Shown piece after piece: positions 23,921-35,739 of a stretch of DNA of 64,000 nt. Each line of letters opens with the position of its first letter. Position 1 is the first letter of the stretch. The position numbers and the translations under genes were made by a program. This DNA comes from Stenopsyche tienmushanensis (taxonomy: Eukaryota > Arthropoda > Insecta > Trichoptera > Stenopsychidae), in NCBI GenBank assembly GCA_008973525.1, contig WACJ01000404.1, positions 496,001 through 560,000 on the forward strand, in the 5' to 3' direction. The notes under the pieces were generated by a model, which was given only the letters and a program-made list of their open reading frames with translations, was not told the origin of the DNA and did not search any database.

Positions 23921-26289
23921 ATTAAATTTCCATTATCTAAGAATTTTTAACGACAAAAAATATAAAAAATATTTTCTATACTTTTTATGGCATTCAATGC
24001 ATTATTATATATTTTCAATGCCGACATAAAAAGCGGAAAATTCAATCATCTTTGTATTAAATTCATTAAGCGGCACGTATTTTTGGCATTATCCAAATCA
24101 GCCACTGAACGAAAGCAGCTTCATCATTCGACAGGTCAAAACGAGTATGAAAATATCAGATTCACTATTGAAATCTCAGTTTAAAATAAATATAGATTTG
24201 ATAGCGAATATTCGTTAATTTATATTCAGCAGCGTCCAAAGTTTTGCGTCCTTAATCAACATCTTCAAATCCGGTGAGAATATTCTGCGCTAAGTTTTGC
24301 TCGAAATACTTTCGCAAGTTTGCTATAACAAATATTTTTAAGTAATTATCAAAAGGCGACCTTGAAAGTTGATCCAAAGTATGGCGGAAATGACTATAAT
24401 AATTGAGCTAAATAACGACCAAGTTTTTAGATAATTTTGCGATTTACCCGCAAAATCTTTCAGGCTTAAATTTAACGAGGCATTAATCACGTTATAGGAA
24501 TTTTAATATCTAAATAAATTTCAAATAGCGAGACTTGTTTTGAAAGACATGCGTGTACGCCTGAATGCTGTGAACAAGATATTCCATGTAACCTATCAAA
24601 ATCTATGTCAAATTGGCATGCCGAATATGGAGCATCAAAAATGGTTTTTATGGGTTAATTTATATCCAATTTGCATCCAAATTTGATTCGACATATGCAC
24701 ATACAGCTTGTCGGTAATAATTGGAGTATTTATCGAGCTGCGAACAATGAGATTCGATATCAGGTCACGGGCCAGTATCGATGTTTATTAATTAGCGATA
24801 CGTTCTTCTAAATTGCCCTTTAATGCTGCAGCTTTAGTTTGAATGGAAATGATTTACGCCCAATCAGCAGTTGTATCAAATGATGGATCAACGTGATAAA
24901 ATTACTATAATGAAATGTTTCCTAGTATTTTGACGTAAATTATGCTCTTTGATATTGTATTTAGCACATAATATGTTGTATTTTCGGCCAAATCGGCTTT
25001 TTTGGATTAGACCATGCTTGCATATATATGAATGATGATTGTTCATAATCAAATCATGAATAATAAATATTTTAACATAATCCCGTCGGGTGACGTTTAT
25101 GTGCGTCATTTTTATACTATCGGTAAATGCGGGAGATGCGCTTATGCGTCTTTAACCGTTTTTGACGATGATGTATTTACTACAACTGAGTTGAGTTGTA
25201 GTAATGTTGTAACAATGGGAATTATTACATTACTACATCGAATCTCGATATTCTATTTATATCGATATATTCACTATCTATATTGATATATAAATATACA
25301 TACTAACGAATAAAGATTTAAAATATAATAGATACGGGGATCAGAATTTCATATGGTGTACCAAATACATATCATGGTAAGAAAAAGGTTAAGCATGTGA
25401 TTCAAAGGCTAATAAGTGTAATATGATTTACATAGTGATATTTAATTAAAGCTTAATATTAATAGACACCAAATTCAGCTTAAACAAGTCATGGGACAAA
25501 ATGATAAAAATATGGAAATTTCTGTTTATTGCAAATGTTTTGTACTTGTTTTTGTATAATTTCTTAGTTTCGCATTAATATTTGCACCAAAAGAACGTAT
25601 TTAGGCTTTCAATACAAGCAAATCGATTATGATGTTGAGGAAAATTGGCCATGAAATGTAATGGAATCAAAGATAATACTTATACTTTGATGAAACAATG
25701 ATTGACCACTTTAATATTATCGATATTATACATATATTTTTTTAACTGTGTTAAAGCAAAATAAGCTAAAATAAGAGGATTTAGTGTTATAAATAATCAA
25801 CATATATGTTCAATTAGTACATTTTGTTATCATTGCTTCTTAGAATCACTAAATAGCTCTAGTTATTTATGATTTACGGCTACAAGTACACATTAATATT
25901 AGAGCATGAGTTTAAAGGATGATTGATGGCTCGTTTGTAGCATTTAAGCTGGATAAATTAAAAAAAAACCCAAGAAAGATATAATGTATTGTGCGAATGT
26001 GTATTATTTAATACACAATAATGCCACTTTGTCGTTTTAATTATCTTTTCCAACTGTTGGTTTTGTAAGGAAAGCATCTTAGATAATGCAGCAAAGCCAC
26101 AGTTGCTTGGAAAAATTGGTAAAAGACTAAAGGACTCGTTTATTTTACGGTCGGTTAGTTTTTTTCGGAGTCACGTAGAACGACAGCATCGTGTGTACCA
26201 CTTTCTATAAGCCTCCCTTAATCTACTCTGCCAAAGTTAATCCGTCTGTACAAAGATAAAATATGTAGTCGTTCCTCATTAGGAACTTA

Positions 26290-26790
26290 AATTGTCTAAC
26301 AGGTTTCTTTCAAGGGGAAAACGAAGATAATCTCACCTTTCAAACAGCGACTTTCCAAGTGTCTTGAACTGTTCCTTTCAGGGGATGAGGAACAGCCCCG
26401 AGGTACATGTATAAGCTGGCGCAAAGCATTTAGCAGGTGAAGCAAGCTAAGCCTTCTCCTCACCTGGTCTTAAGACGACATGGAAGTGGTGAGGGCGGAC
26501 GACCAAGTCGCCATGTCAACGAAAACTTGTTATCAAATACATTAATTACATTTCTCCGCCTGGCTGTTTGGCTCCGCATTCACTCGTCACAAACGAGGAC
26601 TTTAGGAAATTAAACAGTGCCTCAACGGCAAGGGTAAACTTAAATAAAACCCCGTTCCGTACTAGGGGAGGGGCTGTAATTGAAAAACGGGACACGTCAA
26701 AGTCGACGCAATTACACCTTGGATCGGTGTTGGTCCTGTTTGCATTCAACCGCGAAGATCATTAGGAGGATATTAATTGGGGAGTTTTAA
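26290..26790. other. GC-richer intronic island
   Basis: Frames of 65-67 codons on both strands mirror each other. AAAG|GTGAGAT on the minus strand near 26336 resembles a donor, but no acceptor and frame support it. Confidence 0.25.
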
Positions 26791-27081
26791 TTTTGTGTTT
26801 GATGATGGACAGATCCCGGCTCGAGAGGATAATTGGAAAACAAACAGGGGGACATGGGGCAAAAATATGCCATCATACTAATTTATGGAAGGGTGAGTGT
26901 GTGGGAAATCCTACATGCATTTGTAATTTTGGCAATCAAACGATGGATGAATGGAGAGCATAAAATAATGTACCTACGTAAGAAAGAACGAATCTGACTT
27001 AAAATAAGTTTGATAAACTTCTGATTGATTGCCAAGTCAATAAAAATGCCTGAACGTGTAATGGTTTTTTTTTAAATTAAG

Positions 27082-27235
27082 CTATGTTTGTGTAATATAT
27101 AATAAAATAGACCAGCAACTGGTCTAGTGTTTATTTTATGTGTGTGACGTGAGGCATGCGCATGGCATGTCTATGATGTATGCGATGAATGCGGAGAAAT
27201 TACAAACGATTCTCTCTCTCTTTTCAATTATCTGA
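27082..27235 (+). repeat. ctatg-end dispersed repeat with hairpin
   Basis: Starts CTATGTTTGTGTAATATATAATAAAATAG. Just inside is a perfect hairpin, TAGACCAG-CAA-CTGGTCTA (27108-27126). It ends near ATTACAAACGATTCTCTC, a block also present in the copy at 45760-45875. A CT run follows. Confidence 0.55.
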
Positions 27236-27959
27236 GAGGAGATAATTGGGGAGAATCTGCATGAAGTCCAAGAAGATTCACTCTACCACGTCTATAGAAG
27301 TTTCACTTCAAAAAGACTGTAAAAAATAGCCAATATTCTCAAAACTATTTTGCATTAGCTCGAGGCATGCTTAGGTTTTCACTAATAGTTCTCCAAACTG
27401 ATTCTATAAACTCAAAAATATCGCTAATTTTCTAAAATATTGTAACTTTGCATAATGTGAAGCACATTTGATCTTTTAGATGATACATACAAGTATTCAA
27501 TTGCTTTAAATTAAATACTAAAATCAATTGCTTGTAAATAATATCTAAAGCGAAGAAAAATATGACTATATTTATCTGATGAGATAAGTGGATCTTTTTA
27601 CGACTACGTCCAGTATCCTGAAGATAATTAGTCAGAAAAATGATATTTGGTTGGTAAAATAATCATTGATTTGTATAGAAGTAATTTGAGCGATGGAATT
27701 AAGCCTAATAAGAAGAACAAGTAAAATTGAGAGAATTGAGAACAGTAACTCAAAAGCAAAAAGAGAAGTTCTCCAATTTATCCAGAAGAATTCGTAAACT
27801 ACCAAGCATTAAAGTCATTTAAAAAACGTTAGTCGACTTTACGACTCGCAAAAGAATGTGGCGTTTCTTTTAGTTTTTATTGCATTTAGAGTTCTTCGAT
27901 GTGTGCTTTAACAATTCGAACGCAAACATGCAATAAAAGAGCAAATTTGACACTTTTCC

Positions 27960-28425
27960 TTCGCTAGTTGAAAACCATTCTTGCATAATCCACAAAACGT
28001 ATCCGCCGTTTCGATATATGCCCCACATTATAATACAATGACAATAAATCATATAAACGGTTGGGATTGGACTATCAATATCCGTGTCCGTGGTGAGGTC
28101 CGAACACCGTGGGTACGTGTGCCTTTTCAGCATCGAAGGGTGGGTGAAGGGTTGTATGGCGATATTCGGCCGAATTAAGTAATTAAATCCCCAACCGACC
28201 CACTTTTCGTGCTTCACTTTGATTGATAGCTCCGAGGGCCGAATGGTGATCTTTTTTGTCCGTCAAAATGAACCAAAACCCCCCGATTCGTACCTGTGAC
28301 GTTTTATCCTCCCATATAACCTTTGTTATGTCAGACCAACCGAAAAGAAATCGAACCAACATCGAACGCCAAAAATCGGATTTTGCTTTGAAAATAAACA
28401 ACTGACCATCTGTAGTCCAGTGCAC
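27960..28425. other. GC-richer intronic island
   Basis: A minus frame of 115 codons and a plus frame of 65 overlap. Neither has recognisable motifs. The block is likely noncoding. Confidence 0.25.
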
Positions 28426-29079
28426 ATAATTATATCAACTCTAGGGATGTTTTTAAGGGTAAAAAAATCAAATGCTTATCAATATTGTATGTTTAAAAAT
28501 ATCTAACTTTCTTATCTTCGTTTGCCAAATATTACCTTCATCATTATTCAAATATGCATTATCGTACTAATATTTATATAGCCCAAGTGTCTTCTATTAT
28601 CATGTTTTACTGTAATCTGGACTTTTTACCTGCCACCTTGTATTGAATATTATATATTTCAGATCATTCTACAAAAACTCTATGTGGATTTTGAAAATGA
28701 GTCAGTTCTGCTAAAATCTAGCGTTCTTCTTTTTACAATTTATTTTTTTTGGCTTTTAGTTGTCATTATATCTACTCAAAGCTTTTTTGCTATGCGGTCA
28801 TTCTAACAGAGACAATCACTATGAAATGAGGCTGTATTGGAATTGGTTAATACAATATATGTATTATTATTGATTGCGTGTTTTTGATGCCTAATGGAAT
28901 AATTCAGAATTCTTCAAATACAAATAAACCGACTTGAAATTTAGTAAGTAATTGATTGAAAATTCTTTACTTATTCGTTATTCTAACGAGTTGCTCGCAG
29001 ATATACAAATTCACAGGAACAAAAGGACACATACACGTAAGAATCCTGACTAATATTTATTAAATTCGATTCATGAGTC

Positions 29080-29660
29080 GACACAAAAGTTGATGAATAG
29101 GGATTAAATCGGCTCGTAGCGAGCGCAAAACAAGGAGAGGCTATTCAATGAATAAGAATAATTAGACAGAATAGCCGGATTATCATAAATTCTATTTTCT
29201 CGTCTGCGATTCATCATCGGTGCGAATGTTTTATGAATAAACATCGCCGTTTGTATTCACACAAGAGCCTCGGAAGGCAGAATAAGCATAAGCAAAATAA
29301 GGGAAGAAAAAGAAGAGGAGAGGAGCAACGCAAACGTGATTTCTTTCGAGCAGAAAAACTTCCCCTGGCACGGCCAGCTAAGTAAGTTACGGCATTAGTA
29401 TTCACGCCGAAAAGTGACAGTGAATAAATTTTGAACTTTAATCAAATCACCGAGTAAAGTTCATTTGATTTATTGGGCTAAGTTCGTTTTTCTATTATGG
29501 CGACGTGGAAAATTGTCGCGTCAAAGATTTATCGCGGCCAAAGTGGTGCTTAACGATCTTGCATATCTCCTCATGATCGTGCCAAAAGCCAGAGATGGAA
29601 AAAGACCCAGATAAAGTATCGCAACGCTCTCGAGAAAATCCATAAATATAATTTTGCCAA
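29080..29660. other. GC-richer intronic island
   Basis: A 63-codon minus frame looks like a signal peptide (SPLLFLPLFCLCLFCLPRLL) but follows a basic start and has no downstream continuation. Confidence 0.25.
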
Positions 29661-31257
29661 ATTTGGCCCCGAGAACGATTCAAATACAGCAAAAGCACCT
29701 CTCTTCCATCTGTGAGACATCTGTTTTTTTTTTTTTTAACAAAAACCGCCAAATTTGCATTACATTCCCTATCGATATGAAATTGATTCATCTTCCTAAG
29801 GTACCACATCCGATATCAGACTTAAGTGAACTCCATTGGAAGTTTCATGGGGATAAAATATATTTATATGATGTTTTCACATTGCCTTCCTTATATATTT
29901 GAATTAGGATAATTCACTAATAAAGACTCTTGTCTGATTCTAATAATGATGCCAGGTGTTTATTTTTTTTGAAATTGGAAATAAAGCCAAATTTTGATTG
30001 ACACTGATTGATTTTGGCAAAAATATAAAAGAGTAATGTCAATATCTATCCAAATATCCGACTTAAAGTTCCTAAAATATTGTAGTTTTTGATCAAAAAG
30101 CTTAAAAATAGATTTTTTAAGAAAAACAGATACACTTGGATCAATCTAAAATTAAAAGGTTTTCTAGGAAGATTAAGGACTTGCAGTAAAATTTTATGCC
30201 ATGAATACGTTTTTTTGCATATATATTTATTGTTAAACATTTTTTTAGAACTTAAATTTGAAAAATCGGCTAATAATTGAATTTTGTGTTTAATTATATG
30301 CATTACATAATTTTGATTCAAGGCTTTTATCGAATATAGTGTCGTTTGTGTGCCGATGAAAGCTTTTTTCCGCCCACAAAATTTTTGCTACATCATAATT
30401 AGGTATGAGCAAGCTTATGAGATTGTTGAGCTTTGGGTTAAAGCACAATTAGCCCCGTGGGTAAATCCACCCCATCATCTCAACCACTAATTAATATTTA
30501 TGTAAAATATAAACAAATCTAATACACGCATTAATCTGCGTTAAAATTTCCTCGAAGCGATACTATATTCAATGTTCAAGCACTTGGGTGAAAGCAAAGC
30601 CCTTGAGTGAAGCACATTGGTTAGTGAGGATAAATATTTATATAGCCCTACGAGGTGTTCATGTAAAATATTAAATTGAGCCATTCAAATTGAAAGTGTG
30701 CCGCACGAATTGGCGCATGATTGAAAATAAGATCTGAACAATTTTTGGACTATGTGAAATATTTTTAACAAAAATATTTTTTTGTTTATAGTACTTTCGT
30801 GTAAAGATAATCTAAATATTTCTCCACATGGTTTAAAGTTAATCATCGTTGGTGCTTAATATAAATTTATAGTACAATTAAAATCATTATTGGAAGAAAT
30901 TTATTTGTTGAAAATGTTATATGGATAAATATTATATATTAGATATGGAAAGTTATCAAGTAACCAAATGCCTAAGAGGGTGGCTATACATGTATCAGAC
31001 AGTGGCTTTAAATGAAGCTGTCAATCAGATGTTTGAGGGTAGTTTTATTTACCAAGATTGCCTCGTATTGTGCCTATATAAGATCGTCCCCTACCATGGA
31101 TACTTTGATGTATATTTTGGAAAATTTGCAATCTTATATACGCAAAATTATTTTCATCGCAAAGGCCTTTCCAAGTATTAAACCAATCAGATTGCCAAAA
31201 TCTGCGGTTCGTAATCCGAAATATTCGTTGATAAAAGATTACCGAATTATGTATTGA

Positions 31258-31569
31258 ATGTTGGCAATTAATAGTACAACGGGGCGGCGATGCCTAACAT
31301 ATTTCGGCACTCACCCTGGATTCCGGTTCATTACGAGGGTCACAGGTCTACCTCCAGGTTGGATCAAGTTTTGGGTGAGAGAAGGCTTTGCGGTATTCGT
31401 CCAAAGACTTTGTGCTCTGCATCGTTACCTCCGTCTGTCTCCAATCAATCGATTTCTCTCCATGCTCTGTGCAATTTGGACACTGAATTGTTTCCGAGCC
31501 ATAGGGAGATATAGATCCCTTTCGTCAAGCATCCGGAAGGACCCAAATCGCTTTCTGGGAATTAATTAA
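31258..31569. other. Unidentified GC-rich block
   Basis: Plus frames of 103 and 74 codons overlap, and the minus strand has a stretch with SETIQCPNCTEHGEKSIDW. CCAGG|GTGAGTG on the minus strand (near 31313) resembles a donor. No acceptor in phase was found. Not called as an exon. Confidence 0.3.
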
Positions 31570-31904
31570 ATTTGTATCCATTCTCACTTTAAACACAAGT
31601 ATATCTAATTTCAACGAAACCTTTGATTAGCAAATTTCACACTTTATGAAATGAATCAACTCTACGCAATGCTCTTCCTCGATTGACAAACAGTGCTAAA
31701 ATATGCTGAGTAATTAATATCCTTGCATCCCTCAAATAATTTGTTTCATTAGGATAGTCAAATTTTAAGCTAAATCAAATGTCATTTATATATAGTTATC
31801 ACAGAGAATTATATGTTATCATTTGAACACACATGTCGCTTGTATCATTAACCCTTTTAGTACAGGCTACACATCAGGGTGGATATATTCTGTTTGGACA
31901 TAGG

Positions 31905-32003
31905 AAATTTTCAAACCAGCATTTGATTTTACAGACCCAGGAAATAAAAAAAATGATCGATCAAGATGATCGATAGGATTTAAGCCCGAACATTTTAATT
32001 AGT
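31905..32003 (-). mobile_element. SINE family 1 fragment beside an ADAM exon
   Basis: On the minus strand TTCGGGCTTAAATCC (a worn B box) is followed at once by ATCGATCATCTTGATCGATC and TTTATTTCCTGGGTCTG. The middle of the body is deleted. The fragment lies about 90 bp inside the intron from the 5' splice site of exon 32091-32170. Confidence 0.4.
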
Positions 32004-32090
32004 CTACTCATTAAGTTTGGTCCAATTTTATTTATCCCATTACCAACTTAATATTATATTATATCTATAGTATAAAATGAAAGTACTTAC

Positions 32091-32170
32091 GTATTAAGCT
32101 CCAGGTCAAGGCGAAATTTGTGATTGAAGGCCTTAATGAGTAATGATGTGCGATGAAAATGTTTCCCAGT
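32091..32170 (-). CDS. mmd: ADAM (mind-meld-like) prodomain exon, first of three
   Basis: An 80 bp internal exon read leftward. The acceptor is a T-rich tract ending TTTGTTTCAG (AG complementary to 32171-32172). The donor is AC|GTAAGTAC (GT complementary to 32089-32090). It starts in phase 0 and ends with two bases of a split codon, giving 26 residues that include [11 protein letters not shown] and [10 protein letters not shown]. The motif LxLELN is the conserved prodomain stretch of ADAM metalloproteases (Pep_M12B propeptide), which folds over and chaperones the catalytic domain during secretion. The split codon AC|A (Thr) is completed exactly by the first base of exon 12595-12664. The prodomain of the ADAM11/22/23 branch continues after LELN with a stretch such as NLLAP, as here. 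The preceding exon (signal peptide and first prodomain residues) was not found up to 64000. Seen: splice sites, frame and phase. Known: family motif. Inferred: the mmd orthology. Confidence 0.86.
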
Positions 32171-33989
32171 CTGAAACAAATACAAAACTTATATAAGTGC
32201 GTGAAATAAATTCGATTTGTAATTTAAAATGTTTTTGCTAATTGATTATGCAAATATAACGATTATGTTATACTTAAACGAACGCTGGTAGCAATTAAGG
32301 GATGTTATTTATATGGAGCTACGTTTATTAAGCGCACGCACGCAGGATGTACATGAATGAAACCAATTTTTGCGAATAGTTCCATTTGTGTAATTCATGA
32401 TTTCGGTTTTTCCGTTAAATATAATTGAGGCAATTAAATTGTATTGCAAATTTGCTAATATATACAATTCGATCGGTTCATAAATAAAGCTAAATTGAAC
32501 TTTAATGCTCGATGGCATATGCTTTATCTGGATGACCTTTTAGGGATTATCATCATAGAATGGGCTGTTTAATATCTAGACCCTGGATGCATTTGATTAT
32601 ATGTATCTCGATGAAAATCTGCATGCTCGTAAGAAACCCAAAAAGGTACCTCAACAGCAAATTCGTTCGAGGAAGAGAACAAAATACATGTAACAAAATG
32701 CTTTTTTAATAGATGGGGCGATATTATCTCGCTGGGGTGCTCCATTTTCTATATTTATCTGCGTCGGCAAAGTTATGCAACTATAGGAGATAACTTTTTA
32801 TATATTATCCCGTAGCCCGAAATGGTGACCTGGAAAGTCCTAGGAGCGGGTAAACAGTTCTTGGGAAGATTTATATAGCGCTTGCACGCAGTTAGTGAAG
32901 AGTGCTTAGGGGCAAACAACACTGGTGATCAAAATAACGGACGTTCAGGGAAACGATCACGGGTTAACCCTAATGGCACATTTCCCAGTCTAAAACCTTA
33001 AGCACGCAACCACTTAGCATTCAAACTGCCACTTTTTTATTCATAGAATTGCCGAGTGAATTTAGACAATTAAAATGATTGTTCCAAATGCCATTTCGTG
33101 AAGAACGTCCATTCTGACGAATCGTGGATGACGTCCTAATACTGCAGACGTCGAAAAACTAACACGAATCGCATTGCAGATGAAATAAATTAATTCGGAT
33201 ACACACCACAGCATATATTTATTAGAACGAGATTTGGCATTATTTTAGCATGTTTCAATAAAAGATACTGAGTTTGTGTCACAGTTTATCTCATTTTAAC
33301 CATACTAACTATATAAAAATATTATAAAAATAACCATGATCAATCACTGCCGAAATATAGTCGTAAATATTTGATTACTAAATCTATAGATTGCATTGAG
33401 ATGCACGTTGCCAGTAGTATAAAATCGGTTATTCTAGCTCTGAAAAGACTAAAACTGTAAGGTGTAAGTTCAGGTGAATAAAATTGGTGAGCTAAACGTT
33501 CTTATCGCATCCTCAGCAATTTGCACTGGGTCATTTGTAAAACGTGTAAGACCAAACATTATCGTAAAATAGGCTATCAAAGACTTAAATTCTCATATAT
33601 TAAGTTCAAGCTCTTTGCAAAAATACTCCAATGTAATTATTTCGTTACGCTGCTAGATTGAATAATTGATAATACAATGTTCTTAGACTAAATATTTGGT
33701 TTTGCATGTTATTTTTTAATGTATTCAAGATATAGCAATTTATATGTTTATCTATATCCATGAAACACATCTTCATGTCATGCATTCCATTCAATAATCT
33801 CTCTTAGTTTATCGTTATCAATGTAATTTTTGAGTGAAATTTTCAATATTTATTACACAAAACTATTGATCGTTCGTTGAGAAAATCAATATTTCAATAC
33901 ATCGTATAAATAATTACAAGCCAAATGAAATAAAATTTGATGTGGTAGTACGCATTATTATGGTGATATTTTGAAATAAAATTGGAGTT

Positions 33990-34400
33990 TTATTGACCTA
34001 ATCTCCGGTTTTGAACGCGGCAACGTTCCGGCAATCGATTCAAAAAGGTCCAAAATCCAATTTCGAAATTGAGGGATTTGAGACGTGTAATTCTGCACGG
34101 ATGAAAGTGATTTATAATGCTTTTTTGCGATAACGATCCATTGACAGGAGTTGGACCGGCGGTTGGACCAAATTAACAGGTGGAATTAGAGAGTGGACTC
34201 GATTTATTGCAAGTAGTATCGGATAAAACAGAAGTACGTTGCTAATTAATTGGGAATGGTCTAGGACCGGTTCATTAACGGGCGCCGTGTTAACATTAGC
34301 CAAATCGCAGAATAAAATATATGGAGCTTTTGTGTGCGCTTCCAAATAAATCATCCTTCATTCGATATTAAGCCAAGTGCCTGGAGCTTAATAACGCAAT
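33990..34400. other. GC-richer intronic island
   Basis: An 80-codon minus frame without motifs. Complex sequence 1.9 kb right of the ADAM exon at 32091. Confidence 0.2.
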
Positions 34401-34619
34401 TGTCTTTACATGAAGGACAATCTTATTGCCGCGCACAAATGTATATTTTCTTTTAATTACTACGTCCTGAATATAAAATAAATATGTTTTAATTAATTTA
34501 ATTTTTACAGACAATCCCCTTTTACAAATCCTTGGCGAAATTTTTATTTAAATAGGATAAAGAATTTTAAGATAGTGATTTTTTATAATCATCTACAAAT
34601 TGTATTTGAATTACTAGCA

Positions 34620-34800
34620 CAAATTGGCTACTCATTGATAGCCCTGCTCGATTTCATCAATCGTCTTATTATTAAATTTATTACATCCAAGAAATCTGGA
34701 TTTGTCTGGATTTAAATTGGATCCAATTTCTTAAAATTATAAACACAGTGGTGATGTTTGCACATTCTGAATTTGAATTGGATTCCTTACAATAAAAGTA
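34620..34800 (-). mobile_element. SINE family 1, diverged copy
   Basis: On the minus strand, a worn B box region (AATTCAAATTCAGAATGTG) is followed by GGATCCAATTTAAATCC, CCAGATTTCTTGGATG and AAGACGATTGATGAAATCGAGCAGGG, then CAATGAGTAG. This is the order of the reference body from the B box to the TGAGTGAG end. Confidence 0.5.
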
Positions 34801-35237
34801 ATTTGCTAAAATATAATTTGAGAAATTTGATAAAAATGCTTCGTTTTATTAAGGGAAGAATTGTGAAAGATTAGACTTTTAAAAATATACCCTCTGAAGA
34901 ATTTTCCAAAACTATAACTATTTACGGATACATAGCTATTTTTATAGGTCTCATCATAATGAAATCTTTAAATGCGTTTTTCTTGAAATTACTTTTTTTA
35001 ACACAGTTGACATGATATCTCAAGTTTTAATAAATTAATTTACTTAAATTTTACTACAATATTTTTCTATATATAACTTTCTATTGTCCCTACCATATTT
35101 ACGTCAAAAATTTACTTTTACTTGTAGGTAAAGAATTTTTTATGTAGTGGTTTTCCATTTGACATAATATAATATAATAATAATATATAAATACAATTTT
35201 AAGCTGATGATCCATCCAAGCCAAGATTGTAGACTAA

Positions 35238-35325
35238 AGATTCAAAAAACTAGGCTTGGATCAAGATGATCAATTGGAAAAATTAATTATCTTCTAAATT
35301 TGTTGTTATGATAAAACATTATAAT
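35238..35325 (-). mobile_element. SINE family 1, body fragment
   Basis: On the minus strand this reads ATCATAACAACAAATTTAGAAGAT, TTAATTTTTCCAATTGATC and ATCTTGATCCAAGC, matching the start of the family 1 body (ATCAACAAATTTGGGAGATT onward). Confidence 0.45.
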
Positions 35326-35547
35326 AAAAGTCCAGTATTGAAGTCATTATATCATTATTGGTCTTATTTTAATACAACTATCAGTTTATACGCTTAAAAA
35401 GCAGGATATATCCTTTGGAAGATGATAGTCCCAAGCCTGTAATATATGGAATGTGAGGTTGTCTTTGGACATTTTCGTAAAATACGGGCATTAATCTTTT
35501 CGGTTTTAAATTGGCAATAAAAATAAGGGGTTGGTTGCATTTATAAG

Positions 35548-35629
35548 GTACTATGTTAAAATACGTGCTATTTAAGTGCGAGTAAAAGGGTCGTAAAGCC
35601 CTTTATTTTCGCATGATTTAATATAGTAC
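35548..35629. other. 82-base two-stage hairpin
   Basis: The outer arms GTACTATGTTAAA (35548-35560) and TTTAATATAGTAC (35617-35629) pair with one mismatch. The inner arms TGCGAGTAAAAGGG and CCCTTTATTTTCGCA pair with one mismatch and one bulge around the loop TCGTAAAG. A 15-base bulge sits on the left between the two stems. It could be a miniature element, a cruciform-forming palindrome or a small RNA precursor. There is no direct evidence of transcription. Confidence 0.5.
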
Positions 35630-35739
35630 GGCGAGAGACGATATTAATGTTTACTGTATCTTTCTATTTTGAGAATTAAAAAAATATTGAAACTCCTTTC
35701 CTGTACAATATATATATATACTTAGCGACGGCGATCAAA

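Larger units (their letters stand above)
12665..32090 (-). other. 19.4 kb ADAM intron
   Basis: Lies between exons 32091-32170 and 12595-12664, a phase 2 intron with GTAAGT ... TTTGCAG ends. It contains SINE pieces, a 647 bp pogo-type element at 19941-20587, hAT-like ends near 23.2 and 23.8 kb, ctatg-type repeats and many GC-richer islands listed separately. The stretches 13000-14500, 17000-18000, 24200-26200 and 29900-30900 are plain AT-rich sequence in which I see no feature beyond short homopolymers. Confidence 0.65.

Noticed and set aside
26330..26410. Mini-exon between CTTTCAG and GAGGTACATG on the plus strand, or donor AAAGGTGAGAT on the minus
   Set aside because: Single splice-like strings without partner sites or a supported frame.
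27870..28217. 115-codon minus frame as an ADAM exon
   Set aside because: Residues do not resemble any prodomain part, and its place between known consecutive exons with matched phases leaves no room for it.
29214..29405. Signal-peptide-like minus frame as the ADAM start
   Set aside because: It lies downstream of exon 32091-32170 in the gene direction, so it cannot be the start of this transcript, and it has no continuation.
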